A stretch of 64,000 nucleotides of DNA from Ideonella livida. Lineage in GTDB: Bacteria > Pseudomonadota > Gammaproteobacteria > Burkholderiales > Burkholderiaceae_C. A program made the translations under genes and the position numbers. Below the pieces are notes generated by a model, which did not search any database, had not been told where the DNA came from, and worked only from the letters and a program-made list of their open reading frames with translations. Position 1 is the stretch's first letter. The number at the start of each line of letters is the position of its first letter. Shown here piece after piece: positions 43,582 through 54,823 of this stretch. Location: NCBI RefSeq assembly GCF_010499455.1, contig NZ_JAAGOH010000009.1:1-64000 (forward strand). The letters are read 5' to 3'.

Positions 43582-43999
43582 GGTGCGTCACTCCAGGTCG
43601 GGCGGTGGTGGTGCGGGAGGGGAAGTGGCGGTTGACCTCGGCCAGTTGCCGGTCGGCAGCGGCCTGGCCCTGCTGGCGCGCCAGCAGGCCATAGAGTTCA
43701 GGGCGCAAATGCCAGAGTTCGCGCAGGGAGCGGGCATGCTCGCAGCGCATGCCCAGGTCGCGGGCGTCCATGCCTTGCAGTGGGCGCAGGGCCAGCGCGA
43801 AGGCTTGGCGGGCCTGCTCCAGTCGCGTTTGGCCGGCGGGGGCGGGGGCCTCGCCGGGGCGGCGCAGCCAGCCCAGCAGTTGCCGCCAGACCGGCTCGGC
43901 CTGACCCCAGGTGGCCGGCGGGCAGACCTCGGTACGCAGGGGCTGGCGGCCGCGCCGTGCGCGGGCCAGCAGGCGTCGAATCAGGCGGGCGGGGTCCAT
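43559..43999 (-). CDS. Unknown protein with C-terminal ELWxLR module (b)
   Basis: From ATG 43999 this gives 146 residues (157 from ATG 44032). The N-terminal half is basic (LIRRLLARARRGRQPLRTE) and the C-terminal half carries the module shared with its neighbour, with 'ELWHLRPELYGLL' and 'AEVNRHFP'. The last residues extend beyond the shared end. It is probably a partner or tandem paralogue of the overlapping gene. Function unknown. Confidence 0.58.
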   Translation of the reverse strand: MDPARLIRRLLARARRGRQPLRTEVCPPATWGQAEPVWRQLLGWLRRPGEAPAPAGQTRLEQARQAFALALRPLQGMDARDLGMRCEHARSLRELWHLRPELYGLLARQQGQAAADRQLAEVNRHFPSRTTTARPGVTHHGQELEL

Positions 44000-44134
44000 G
44001 GACGCTTCTTCGGACAGCAATGGCGCAAACATGAGGCCATTGTTGGAAGCGGTCCGGGGGCCGGAAGCGGCGATAAGGCCGGTCCCAGGGGCTCAGTTCA
44101 CGCCCGGCGCCTCGTGGGGCGCCAGGCGCGATTT

Positions 44135-44800
44135 TTAGGCCGCGGGCATCGGGCCGCCGGCAGCGATCGTGGCGCGGTGGGGCCAACGGCACACGTTCAT
44201 TACGGCACAAGCGCCGCACTGAGGTCGCCGGGCTTGGCAGACGTAGCGCCCATGCAGGATCAGCCAGTGGTGGGCGTCGACCCGATAGGTCGGCGGAATG
44301 CGCGCCAGCAGGGCATCTTCGACGGCACGGACATCCCGTCCCGGTGCCAGTCCGGTGCGGTTGGACACCCGGAAGATGTGCGTGTCCACCGCCATGGTCG
44401 GCTGGCCGAACGCGACGTTGAGCACCACATTGGCGGTTTTGCGACCCACGCCTGGCAGGGCTTCCAGGGCCTCCCGCGTCCGTGGCACCTGGCCACCATG
44501 CTGCTCCAGCAGCAGTCCGCAGGTGGTGTGCAGGTTGCGCGCCTTGGTGCGGTACAGGCCGATGGTGCGGATATGGGCCTCGATGCCCTCAACACCCAGA
44601 CGCCACATGGCCTGGGGCGTCGGCGCGTGGGCGAACAGGGTCCGCGTGGCCTTGTTGACGCTCACGTCGGTGGCCTGCGCCGAGAGCAGCACCGCCGCCA
44701 GCAGCTCGAAAACGTTGGTGAACGCCAGCTCGGTCTCGGGATGCGGGTTGGCGGCCTTCAACGTAGCGAAGAAGGTGTCGATCTCGACTGGCTGCATCAT
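44135..44800 (-). CDS. nth: Endonuclease III
   Basis: A 221-residue DNA glycosylase/AP lyase of base excision repair. The helix-hairpin-helix is '[17 protein letters not shown]' with catalytic Lys121 and Asp139 (in AVDTHIFRV). The iron-sulfur cluster cysteines are at 188, 195, 198 and 204. The ATG overlaps the stop of the upstream ferredoxin gene (rsxB) by four bases, the arrangement commonly seen for rsxB-nth pairs. Confidence 0.95.
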   Translation of the reverse strand: MMQPVEIDTFFATLKAANPHPETELAFTNVFELLAAVLLSAQATDVSVNKATRTLFAHAPTPQAMWRLGVEGIEAHIRTIGLYRTKARNLHTTCGLLLEQHGGQVPRTREALEALPGVGRKTANVVLNVAFGQPTMAVDTHIFRVSNRTGLAPGRDVRAVEDALLARIPPTYRVDAHHWLILHGRYVCQARRPQCGACAVMNVCRWPHRATIAAGGPMPAA

Positions 44801-45570
44801 GGCGCGCTGCCGGTGGGGTCCTCGGCGGCGGTGTCGCCCGCCCCGGCCGGCCGTTGTGCACGGGCGCGCGCCAGGGCCGCCTCGATCACCGCCCGTTTCC
44901 GTGCGATCACCTCGGGATCGGTGTGCAGGGTCTGGTTCTCGAGGTCAGCCAGCTTGTGTGCGGCCTTGGCGGCCAGACGTTCATCGTTCTCGCGCTTTTC
45001 ACGCGCCACCCGGAACAGGTGGAAGGCATAACGCGCGCGGGCCTGTTCGGCCTGCCCCGGGCTCCAGGCGTTCCATCCGGTGGCCTGGCCGGTCATGGGA
45101 ACCATCTGGATGCAGTCCACCGGGCAGGCCGGCACACAGAGCTCACAGCCGGTGCAGTCGGCCTCGACCACGGTGTGCATGAGCTTGTTGGCGCCGACGA
45201 TGCAGTCCACCGGACAGGCCTTGATGCAGAGGGTGCAACCGATGCACCAGCTCTCGTCGATGCGTGCCACGGCGCGCGGCTTCTCCTCCCCATGCACGGG
45301 GTTGAGGGCGATGACGGGGCGGCCGGTCAGGCGGGACAGGCGTTGAACGCCCTCGGCGCCGCCCGGCGGGCACTGGTTGATGTCGGCCTGCCCATCGGCC
45401 AGAGCCTGCGCGTAGTGACGGCAGTCTGGATAGCCGCAGCGGGTGCACTGGGTCTGCGGCAGGACCGCGTCCAGGGCGTCGACCAGACGCACATCGGGTG
45501 TCGGTCGGGCGGTGGTGTCAGGGGCGCCCGCCGATGCTGGCGCCGTGGGGAGTTGGGGGGGAAGGCTCAC
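44797..45570 (-). CDS. rsxB: RnfB/RsxB-type electron transport ferredoxin
   Basis: About 257 residues from GTG 45570. '[20 protein letters not shown]' with a later 'CPPGG' is the N-terminal 4Fe-4S domain. Two more clusters are in '[15 protein letters not shown]' and '[15 protein letters not shown]'. The C-terminal helical tail is charged. It is the RnfB-like protein that in beta-proteobacteria stands alone with nth, without the rest of the Rnf complex. No hydrophobic N-terminal anchor is seen, so it is likely soluble. The GTG start is inferred, as no ATG is available early in the frame. Confidence 0.85.
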   Translation of the reverse strand: MSLPPQLPTAPASAGAPDTTARPTPDVRLVDALDAVLPQTQCTRCGYPDCRHYAQALADGQADINQCPPGGAEGVQRLSRLTGRPVIALNPVHGEEKPRAVARIDESWCIGCTLCIKACPVDCIVGANKLMHTVVEADCTGCELCVPACPVDCIQMVPMTGQATGWNAWSPGQAEQARARYAFHLFRVAREKRENDERLAAKAAHKLADLENQTLHTDPEVIARKRAVIEAALARARAQRPAGAGDTAAEDPTGSAP

Positions 45571-45604
45571 CCCGGCATTATCGGTGCCGGGGCGTCCGCC
45601 CCGC

Positions 45605-46951
45605 TCACGCCCCGGCGGCCGGGGTGGCCTTGCGCGCGGGGGCGCGGCGTGCGGGCACCTGGGCCCCGGCATCGGCCGTGGCCGGGGCCGCAAGGGCCAG
45701 CGCCTGGGCCGGTGGGTTGTAGCGACGGATGAAGTCGCGGACCTGCGGGTAGACCTTCTCGCGCCAACGGCGGCCCGAGAAAATGCCGTAGTGCCCCGCC
45801 CCCTCGACGTCGTAGTGGAACTGACGTTCCTTGGGGATGCCGGTGCACAGGTCATGGGCCGCACGGGTCTGGCCAGCGCCGGAGATGTCGTCGAGCTCGC
45901 CTTCGACCGTCAGCAGCGCCGAGGTGGCGATGTCTGCCGGGTTGACCAAGGTGCCGTCGACGTCCCAGGTGCCGTTGACCAGCGCGAAGTCCTGGAACAC
46001 GGTGCGGATGGTCTCCAGGTAGTACTCCGCCGGCATGTCCAGCACCGCGTTGTATTCGTCGTAGAACTGGCGGTGAGCCTCGGCGCTGTCGTCGTCGCCC
46101 CGGATCAGGTCCAGGAAGTAGTCATAGTGCGAGTTGACGTGGCGGTCGGGGTTCATGGCCACGAAGCCGGTGTGCTGCATGAAGCCCGGGTACACCCGGC
46201 GGGTGGCCCCCGGGAAGTTGGGCGGCACGCGGTAGATGACGTTGTTCTCGAACCAGGAGTGGCTCTTGTTCATCGCCAGGTTGTTCACCGCAGTAGGCGA
46301 GCGGCGCGCGTCGATGGGGCCGCCCATCATCGTCATGGTGCGCGGCGTGAACTCGCCCTCGGTGGCCATCACCGAGATGGCGGCCAGCACCGGCACGGTC
46401 GGCTGGCACACCGAGATCACGTTGACCTCGGGGCCGATGTGCCGGATGAACTCCTGCACGTACTTGACGTAGTCGTTCAGGTGGAAGGGGCCTTCCTCGG
46501 CGGCCACCATGCGTGCGTCGGTCCAGTCGGTGATGTAGACCTTGTGGTCCTGCAGCAGGCTGCGCACGGTGTCGCGCAGCAGCGTGGAGTGATGACCGGA
46601 CAGCGGGGCCACCAGCAGCACCACCGGGTGGTTCTTCATGTCGGCCAACGCCACCGGATCGTCGGTGAAGCGCTTGAACCGGATGAGCCGGCAGAACGGC
46701 TTCTGGATGGCGACCTGTTCCTGGACCGCCACTTCCACCCCATCCACCTTGACCGACTTGATGCCGAACTCCGGCTTCTCGTATTCCTTGGCCAGGCGGT
46801 GCATCAGGTCCAGACCGGCGGCGATGCGCTGGGCCAGTGGGGTGTGGGTGAACGGCGAGAGCGGGTGGCTGTAGAGCTTGGCCGCGGCACTGGCGAACTC
46901 GGAGAAGGGCGCCATCAGCGCGCGCTGGGTTTCGTACAGCTGATACAGCAT
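45605..46951 (-). CDS. phaZ: Intracellular polyhydroxyalkanoate depolymerase
   Basis: A 448-residue enzyme of the Cupriavidus PhaZ1 type that mobilises stored PHB. The nucleophile is a cysteine, Cys182, in '[10 protein letters not shown]'. Earlier '[20 protein letters not shown]' gives the oxyanion region. The acid/base pair is expected in '[17 protein letters not shown]' and '[16 protein letters not shown]'. The last 35 residues are Ala/Pro-rich and basic, longer than usual. It implies a PHA storage cycle in this organism. Confidence 0.92.
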   Translation of the reverse strand: MLYQLYETQRALMAPFSEFASAAAKLYSHPLSPFTHTPLAQRIAAGLDLMHRLAKEYEKPEFGIKSVKVDGVEVAVQEQVAIQKPFCRLIRFKRFTDDPVALADMKNHPVVLLVAPLSGHHSTLLRDTVRSLLQDHKVYITDWTDARMVAAEEGPFHLNDYVKYVQEFIRHIGPEVNVISVCQPTVPVLAAISVMATEGEFTPRTMTMMGGPIDARRSPTAVNNLAMNKSHSWFENNVIYRVPPNFPGATRRVYPGFMQHTGFVAMNPDRHVNSHYDYFLDLIRGDDDSAEAHRQFYDEYNAVLDMPAEYYLETIRTVFQDFALVNGTWDVDGTLVNPADIATSALLTVEGELDDISGAGQTRAAHDLCTGIPKERQFHYDVEGAGHYGIFSGRRWREKVYPQVRDFIRRYNPPAQALALAAPATADAGAQVPARRAPARKATPAAGA

Positions 46952-47264
46952 GGGGTGCTCCTGGTGGATGCCTCGAGGCCGGTCAAGCCGAGGGCGAGAT
47001 CATGGACGGTGGTGCCTGATGCCACGCTGACAGCGCCCACCCCGGGTTCTGGAGGCAGGCCCGGACGGGCGTTGCCTTTATTGTGCACTGCAACATGAGT
47101 TCTTGGGATAAGTAAATTTCCCATCGGAACCTTCCCGGAGGAGCTGTGCCGTAATGGAGCAGCCGGGCGCGCCCAGCTACGTGGACGGGCTGTGCCTGCC
47201 CAGCAAAAAGGGGCCCGCAGGCCCCTTGGGTGAGTCGGCGGGCGGCGGGGCCGCCCGCGGGCCA
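46952..47264. other. 313-bp intergenic region between tyrB and phaZ
   Basis: No gene was found. It holds the tyrB terminator (47205-47227) and the phaZ upstream region. A dyad TTGTGCACTGCAACA at 47081-47095 contains TGC-ACT-GCAA, partly matching the PhbF/PhaR operator described for Herbaspirillum as I remember it. That is a plausible PHA-linked control site. Confidence 0.45.
47205..47227 (-). terminator. Intrinsic terminator of tyrB
   Basis: On the minus strand AAGGGGCC and GGCCCCTT form an 8-bp stem around a TGCG loop, followed by a T-run (five T including the stem end). It lies 38 bases after the tyrB stop. This is the clearest Rho-independent terminator in the window. Confidence 0.85.
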
Positions 47265-48461
47265 TCACATCACCTTGGCGATGCTCTCGGCCACGTAGCC
47301 CAGGTTCTTCTCGTTCAGCGCGGCCACGCAGATGCGGCCGGAGTCGACGCCGTACACGCCGAACTCGCCGCGCAGGCGCTCCATCTGCGGCTTGGTCAGG
47401 CCGGAGTAGCTGAACATGCCACGCTGCGTGGTGATGAAGCCGATGTCGGCGGTCACGCCGGCGGCCTTGAGCTTCTCGACCAGGGCCACGCGCATGGCCT
47501 TGATGCGGTTGCGCATGCCGGCCAGCTCCTCTTCCCACTGGGCGCGCAGCGCCGGGGTGGTCAGCACGGTGGCGACGACCTGCGCGCCGTGGGTGGGCGG
47601 GTTGGAGTAGTTGGTGCGGATGACGATCTTGAGCTGGCTCAGGACCTTGGTCTGCTCTTCCTTGCTGGCGCAGACCACGCTCAGGGCGCCCACGCGCTCG
47701 CCGTAGAGCGAGAAGCTCTTCGAGAACGACGTCGAGACGAAGAAGTCGATGCCGGACGCCACGAACTGGCCGATGACGGCGCCGTCCTCGGCGATGCCGT
47801 CGCCGAAGCCTTGGTAGGCCATGTCGAGGAAGGCGACCAGGTTGCGGGCCTTGACGGCGGCAATCACCTGCTCCCACTGGGCGGTGGTGATGTCGTAGCC
47901 GGTGGGGTTGTGGCAGCAGGCATGCAGCACGACAACCGTGCCGGCCTCGGCGGCCTTCAGGCAGGCCAGCATGCCTTCGAAGTTCACGCCCTTGTTGGCG
48001 GCGTCGTAGTACGGATAGGTTTCGACGGTGAAGCCGGCGTTGGTGAACAGCGCGCGGTGGTTTTCCCAGGACGGGTCGGAGATCAGGACCTTGGCAGTCG
48101 GGTTGACCTTCTTGAGGAAGTCGGCGCCGACCTTCAGGCCGCCGGTGCCACCCAGGGCCTGCACGGTGGCCACGCGGCCCGCGGCCAGGATCTCACTGCC
48201 GTCGCCGAAGACCAGGCCCTGCACGGCCTTGTCGTAGGCGGCGATGCCGTCAATGGGCAGGTAGCCGCGGGCGCGGGAGGCGGCCAGCAACTGCTCCTCA
48301 GCGGCCTTGACGCAGGCCAGCAGCGGCAGCTTGCCGTTCTCGTCGGTGTAGACGCCCACGCCCAGGTTCACCTTCTTGGGATTGGTGTCGGCGTTGAACT
48401 GTTCGTTCAGACCCAGGATGGGGTCGCGCGGGGCCATTTCGACGGCGGCGAAGAGGGACAT
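47265..48461 (-). CDS. tyrB: Aromatic amino acid/aspartate aminotransferase
   Basis: A 398-residue class I aminotransferase. '[21 protein letters not shown]' opens the protein. '[13 protein letters not shown]' and '[19 protein letters not shown]' hold the PLP-binding residues, including the lysine in SFSKSFS. '[16 protein letters not shown]' and '[13 protein letters not shown]' are Iα subfamily motifs shared by AspC and TyrB, so which amino acid is preferred is not settled. It is divergent from uvrB. Confidence 0.9.
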   Translation of the reverse strand: MSLFAAVEMAPRDPILGLNEQFNADTNPKKVNLGVGVYTDENGKLPLLACVKAAEEQLLAASRARGYLPIDGIAAYDKAVQGLVFGDGSEILAAGRVATVQALGGTGGLKVGADFLKKVNPTAKVLISDPSWENHRALFTNAGFTVETYPYYDAANKGVNFEGMLACLKAAEAGTVVVLHACCHNPTGYDITTAQWEQVIAAVKARNLVAFLDMAYQGFGDGIAEDGAVIGQFVASGIDFFVSTSFSKSFSLYGERVGALSVVCASKEEQTKVLSQLKIVIRTNYSNPPTHGAQVVATVLTTPALRAQWEEELAGMRNRIKAMRVALVEKLKAAGVTADIGFITTQRGMFSYSGLTKPQMERLRGEFGVYGVDSGRICVAALNEKNLGYVAESIAKVM

Positions 48462-48629
48462 GGTCGGTCCTGTAGGGAAGACGGGGAGGGAGCGGTGGAG
48501 GGCCCGGTGGCCGGCGGCCGCTGCAGCAAGGCGCGCGATGCGCTACGCTGGCGGATTGGTCCCGCCACGCCTGAGTGTCTCCGGCGGTGCGGGCGCGCGG
48601 ATTTTACGCATTGCCCAAGGGATATCCCC

Positions 48630-50744
<2,115 letters not shown>

Positions 50745-50754
50745 GGGGAGGGTC

Positions 50755-51255
50755 ATGGTGCGTCGGCCTGACGCTCGCCGGACCCCGGGTGGGGTTTGCC
50801 GGGTGTGTTTTGTCTGCACCGGCAACATCTGCCGCTCGCCCACGGCGGAGGCGGTTCTGCGGGCGCTGGCCGAGCGCCAGGGGCTGGGAGACCGGTTCGA
50901 GGTCGACTCTGCCGGCACCGGCGCCTGGCATGTGGATGAGCCCCCGGATGCACGCAGCCAACATCACGCCGCGGCCCGTGGCTGGGCGCTGCAGGGGCTG
51001 CGTGCGCGGCAATTGCGCCCTGAGGATTTCCACCGCTTTGACTGGCTCATTGCCTTGGACCGCAGCCACTTGGCGGCGCTGCGCCGCCTGGCCCCGCCGG
51101 GCAGCCGGGCGCGCCTGAGCCTGTTGATGGACTTTGCAGACGGGCCCGCCGGGCGCGAGGTGCCCGATCCGTACTACGACGGCCCTCAGCGCTTCGAGCA
51201 AGTGTTGGACCTGGTGGAAGAGGCCTGTCAGGGTTTGCTGCGAAGGTTGGCCTGA
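50755..51255 (+). CDS. Low-molecular-weight protein tyrosine phosphatase
   Basis: A 166-residue phosphatase. The P-loop 'VCFVCTGNICRSPTAEA' has the CX5R active site near residue 20, and the general acid is in 'VPDPYYDG'. The first 14 residues are Arg-rich and may be an extra tail. It begins 10 bases after uvrB and is probably cotranscribed with it, although a functional link is not known. Confidence 0.88.
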   Translation: MVRRPDARRTPGGVCRVCFVCTGNICRSPTAEAVLRALAERQGLGDRFEVDSAGTGAWHVDEPPDARSQHHAAARGWALQGLRARQLRPEDFHRFDWLIALDRSHLAALRRLAPPGSRARLSLLMDFADGPAGREVPDPYYDGPQRFEQVLDLVEEACQGLLRRLA

Positions 51256-51347
51256 GCTGCCGGGTGGCGTCGCTGCTGCGGTGGGCGCGCAACCCGGTGG
51301 CCAGTTCGGCACTCCTGCACGGTGGGGCCGTGGCGCCCGGATGAATC

Positions 51348-51393
51348 TCGACAAAAAGAGTCGGCTTCCTCTATAATTGAGCAAAACACTCGG
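51348..51393 (+). promoter_or_regulatory. iscR promoter with two IscR-type sites
   Basis: A promoter-like TCGACA (51348-51353), an 18-bp spacer and TATAAT (51372-51377) precede iscR. TCGACAAAAAGAGTCGG (51348-51364) matches the IscR type 1 pattern YYGACTRRWWYAGTCRR at 15 of 17 positions and covers the -35. TTGAGCAAAACACTCGG (51377-51393) matches it at 14 of 17 and covers the region just after the -10. Tandem sites of this kind mediate autorepression of isc in E. coli. Confidence 0.65.
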
Positions 51394-51463
51394 ACACGTT
51401 AACGCAGGGCGGGCATTCCCCGCGCTCCTGCGTCCGGATGCCGAGTTGTGACTGGAGAACCCC

Positions 51464-51997
51464 ATGCGTCTGACCACCAAAGGCCGTTTTGCCGTGACGG
51501 CGATGATCGATCTGGCCCTGCGCTCGAACAATGGGCCCGTGGCGCTGGCGGCCATCAGCCAGCGCCAGCAGATCTCGCTGTCGTACCTGGAGCAGTTGTT
51601 CGGCAAGCTGCGTCGCCACGAGTTGGTGGAGAGCACCCGGGGTCCGGGGGGCGGCTATTCTCTGGGTCGCAAGGCCGAGGAGATCAGCGTGGCCGACATC
51701 ATCGTGGCCGTGGACGAGCCGATTGACGCCACCGGCTGTGGCGGCAAGGAGAACTGCATGGGCGATGACATCGGCCGCTGCATGACCCACGAACTCTGGT
51801 CCAACCTCAACGCCAAGATGATCGAGTACCTCGACTCGATCACGCTGCGCAAGCTGGTCGACGACCAACTGGCCAAGGGCATTTCCATTGAGGAGGCGCC
51901 CATCAAGCGGGCGATCTCCAGCACGCCTGTGGTCAAGCCCATCAAGGTGACGGCGCCGAACTCGGTGTTCGCCCTGGGCAGTGTCTTCAGCAAGTGA
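51464..51997 (+). CDS. iscR: Iron-sulfur cluster regulator IscR
   Basis: A 177-residue Rrf2-family regulator. The winged helix is in '[19 protein letters not shown]' and '[20 protein letters not shown]'. Cluster ligands are Cys92, Cys98, Cys106 and probably His109, two positions later than in E. coli because of a small insertion. It carries a [2Fe-2S] cluster and represses the isc operon when loaded. It is the first gene of the isc operon, behind the paired IscR sites. Confidence 0.94.
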   Translation: MRLTTKGRFAVTAMIDLALRSNNGPVALAAISQRQQISLSYLEQLFGKLRRHELVESTRGPGGGYSLGRKAEEISVADIIVAVDEPIDATGCGGKENCMGDDIGRCMTHELWSNLNAKMIEYLDSITLRKLVDDQLAKGISIEEAPIKRAISSTPVVKPIKVTAPNSVFALGSVFSK

Positions 51998-52100
51998 GCG
52001 CTGGCGGGCCCAGGCCCGCCGCGTGCGCCGCAACCTCTTTTGTTGACACGGCCGTGTCGCGCCGTCCCGCGCAGCTTTGGCTGTTCTTTCTACCAAGATC

Positions 52101-53324
52101 ATGGACATGACCCCGCACTTCCCCATTTACATGGACTACGGCGCCACCACTCCGGTTGATCCGAGGGTGGTCGATGCCATGGTGCCCTGGTTGCGCGAGC
52201 ACTTTGGCAACCCCGCCAGCCGCAGCCATGCCTGGGGCTGGGAAGCTGAGGAGGCGGTGGAGAAGGCGCGGGTGCAGGTGGCCGAGCTGATTGGCGCGGA
52301 CCCCCGGGAGATCGTGTGGACTTCGGGAGCCACAGAGTCCAACAACCTGGCCATCAAGGGTGCGGCGCATTTCTATGCGGGCACCAAGGGCAAGCACATC
52401 ATCACCGTGAAGACCGAGCACAAGGCGGTGCTGGACACGGTGCGTGAGCTGGAGCGCCAGGGCTTTGAGGCCACCTACCTGGACGTGCAGGCCGACGGCC
52501 TGTTGGACTTGGAGGCTTTCAAGGCGGCCATCCGCCCAGACACCGTGCTGGCCTCCGTGATGATGGTCAACAACGAGATTGGTGTCATCCAGGACGTCAC
52601 GGCCCTGGGCACGATCTGCCGCCAGCATGGCGTGATCTTCCACGTGGACGCCGCGCAGGCCACTGGCAAGGTGGACATTGACCTCAAGTCCCTGCCTGTG
52701 GACCTGATGAGCCTGGCGTCCCACAAGACCTACGGGCCCAAGGGCATCGGTGCGCTCTATGTGCGCCGAAAGCCCCGCATCCGTATCGAGCCGCAGATGC
52801 ATGGCGGCGGCCACGAGCGTGGCATGCGCTCCGGCACCTTGCCTACGCACCAGATCGTCGGCATGGGTGAAGCCTTCCGCATCGCTCGCGAGGAGATGGC
52901 CGAGGAGGGGGCCCGCATCCGTGCCCTGCATGACCGGCTGGTGCGCGGCCTGTCTGATATTGAGCAGACCTTCATCAACGGCGACCTCAGCCGCCGCGTG
53001 CCGCACAACCTCAACATCTCCTTCAATTTCGTGGAAGGCGAGTCGCTGATCATGGGGGTGAAGGGCTTGGCGGTGTCGTCGGGATCGGCCTGCACCTCAG
53101 CCAGCCTGGAGCCCAGCTACGTGTTGCGCGCCCTGGGCCGCTCCGACGAACTGGCGCATTCCTCCCTGCGCATCACCATCGGCCGTTTCACGACCGAAGA
53201 GGACGTGGATTACGCCGTCAGCACCCTGAAGGACCGCGTGGCCAAACTGCGCGAGCTTTCCCCGCTGTGGGACATGTTCAAGGACGGCATCGACCTGTCC
53301 ACCATCCAGTGGGCGGCGCACTGA
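52101..53324 (+). CDS. iscS: Cysteine desulfurase IscS
   Basis: A 407-residue PLP enzyme that supplies sulfur for cluster assembly. '[19 protein letters not shown]' opens the protein (many homologues have YSATT). The PLP lysine is in '[12 protein letters not shown]', and the sulfur-carrying cysteine is in '[17 protein letters not shown]'. The start at 52101 (MDMTPHF) is favoured over an ATG 24 bases upstream on N-terminal length; ATG 52107 is also possible. It lies 103 bases after iscR. Confidence 0.94.
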   Translation: MDMTPHFPIYMDYGATTPVDPRVVDAMVPWLREHFGNPASRSHAWGWEAEEAVEKARVQVAELIGADPREIVWTSGATESNNLAIKGAAHFYAGTKGKHIITVKTEHKAVLDTVRELERQGFEATYLDVQADGLLDLEAFKAAIRPDTVLASVMMVNNEIGVIQDVTALGTICRQHGVIFHVDAAQATGKVDIDLKSLPVDLMSLASHKTYGPKGIGALYVRRKPRIRIEPQMHGGGHERGMRSGTLPTHQIVGMGEAFRIAREEMAEEGARIRALHDRLVRGLSDIEQTFINGDLSRRVPHNLNISFNFVEGESLIMGVKGLAVSSGSACTSASLEPSYVLRALGRSDELAHSSLRITIGRFTTEEDVDYAVSTLKDRVAKLRELSPLWDMFKDGIDLSTIQWAAH

Positions 53325-53374
53325 GCGCGCGTCTGCCCTGAGCCGCCACCACAACACGAACAGAGGACCTCGCC

Positions 53375-53779
53375 ATGGCTTACAGCGAAAAGGTCATTGA
53401 CCACTACGAGAACCCCCGCAACGTCGGGGCCTTCGACAAGTCCGATGAGGACGTGGGTACCGGCATGGTGGGTGCGCCTGCCTGCGGTGACGTGATGAAG
53501 CTGCAGATCAAGGTCAACCCGGCCACCGGGCTGATCGAGGATGCGCGCTTCAAGACCTACGGCTGCGGCTCGGCCATCGCGAGCAGCTCGCTGGTGACCG
53601 AGTGGGTCAAGGGCAAGTCGCTGGACCAGGCCCTGGCGATCAAGAACACCGACATCGCCGAGGAACTGGCCTTGCCGCCGGTCAAGATCCACTGCTCGAT
53701 CCTCGCCGAGGATGCCATCAAGGCGGCGGTGAGCGATTACCGCAACCGTCACACCGGCGACGCCCAGAAGGCGGATTGA
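53375..53779 (+). CDS. iscU: Iron-sulfur scaffold IscU
   Basis: A 134-residue scaffold on which the cluster is built. The three conserved cysteines are at 37 (GAPACGD), 64 (YGCGSA) and 107 (KIHCSIL). The HscA recognition motif 'LPPVKIHC' is intact. It has a GAGGACCTC region upstream and directly precedes iscA. Confidence 0.95.
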   Translation: MAYSEKVIDHYENPRNVGAFDKSDEDVGTGMVGAPACGDVMKLQIKVNPATGLIEDARFKTYGCGSAIASSSLVTEWVKGKSLDQALAIKNTDIAEELALPPVKIHCSILAEDAIKAAVSDYRNRHTGDAQKAD

Positions 53780-53781
53780 GC

Positions 53782-54105
53782 ATGGCCGTCACCCTGTCGG
53801 AGGCGGCGGCCCGCCATGTCACCCGCTACCTGTCGCGCCGCGGCAAGGGCGTGGGCGTTCGCCTGGGCGTCAAGACGACGGGTTGCTCTGGGCTTGCCTA
53901 CAAGCTGGAGTACGCCGACGAGATCGCGCCCGAAGACGTTGTCTTTGAGGATCATGGCGTCAAGGTCCTGATCGACCCCAAGAGCCTGCCCTACCTGGAC
54001 GGCACCGAACTGGATTTCGTTCGTGAAGGGCTCAACGAAGGCTTCAAGTTCCACAACCCGCGCGAGAAAGACCGCTGCGGTTGCGGTGAGTCCTTCCGGG
54101 TCTGA
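53782..54105 (+). CDS. iscA: Iron-sulfur assembly protein IscA
   Basis: A 107-residue A-type carrier. The conserved cysteines are in '[15 protein letters not shown]' and in the C-terminal 'CGCGESF'. It delivers clusters to target proteins. It starts two bases after the iscU stop, so the genes are coupled. Confidence 0.93.
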   Translation: MAVTLSEAAARHVTRYLSRRGKGVGVRLGVKTTGCSGLAYKLEYADEIAPEDVVFEDHGVKVLIDPKSLPYLDGTELDFVREGLNEGFKFHNPREKDRCGCGESFRV

Positions 54106-54237
54106 CGACCGGCACGGCACATCGCCGGGCTCCTGTCGTGGAGGCTCAAGGTAGGCGTGGACAATGCGAACGGGACGCGGGTCTGCGCTGCCGCTGCAGG
54201 CCCCTCCGCCTGTTTACCTTGCCGATCGATGCCCGCC

Positions 54238-54756
54238 ATGAATCTTCAAGACGACGATTTCACTCTGCTGGGGCTGCCCCGGCGTTTCGCGTTGGATCGC
54301 GCGGTGCTGGATGAGCGCTGGCGACAGCTGCAGGCGCAAGTGCATCCGGACCGTTTCGTCGCCGAAGGGGCTGCCGCCCAGCGGGTGGCCATGCAGTGGG
54401 CGGTGCGCGTCAACGAGGCCTATCGCCGGCTCAAGGATCCCCTGTCCCGCGCGGCCTATCTGTGCGAGCTGCAGGGGGCTGCGGTGGAGGCCGAGCGCAA
54501 TACCGCCATGCCTGCTGCCTTCCTGATGCAGCAGATGAGCTGGCGGGAGGCTTTGGAAGAGGCGCGCGACTTGACCGCTACCGAGGTGCTGGACGACGAG
54601 GTGGCCGCAGAAGAGCGCCGGCTGCTGGTCGAAGTGGCGCGGCTGCTGGATCAGGTGGAGGAGCCCGCCGCGGCCGCTGCGCAGGTGCGTGCCCTGATGT
54701 TTGTCCAGCGTTTCCGTCAAGACCTCGCCCGGCGCCTGGATGCCTTCGACGCCTGA
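54238..54756 (+). CDS. hscB: Co-chaperone HscB
   Basis: A 172-residue J-domain protein (HPD in 'AQVHPDRFVAE' near residue 37). The C-terminal three-helix part (about 90-170) binds IscU. ATG 54238 (MNLQDDDFTLLGL) gives the normal N-terminus; ATG 54229 is an alternative and longer forms look artificial. It stimulates HscA ATPase activity during transfer of clusters. Confidence 0.9.
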   Translation: MNLQDDDFTLLGLPRRFALDRAVLDERWRQLQAQVHPDRFVAEGAAAQRVAMQWAVRVNEAYRRLKDPLSRAAYLCELQGAAVEAERNTAMPAAFLMQQMSWREALEEARDLTATEVLDDEVAAEERRLLVEVARLLDQVEEPAAAAAQVRALMFVQRFRQDLARRLDAFDA

Positions 54757-54823
54757 CGCCTGAATTCCCGCCGCCACGCCGCGTGCGTGGTCTGGCTGCT
54801 GTTTCTCGATCCTTCCCCCTTCC

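Noticed and set aside
44090-44125. GC hairpin followed by TTTTT on the plus strand
   Set aside because: No plus-strand gene ends there, so a terminator role has no target.
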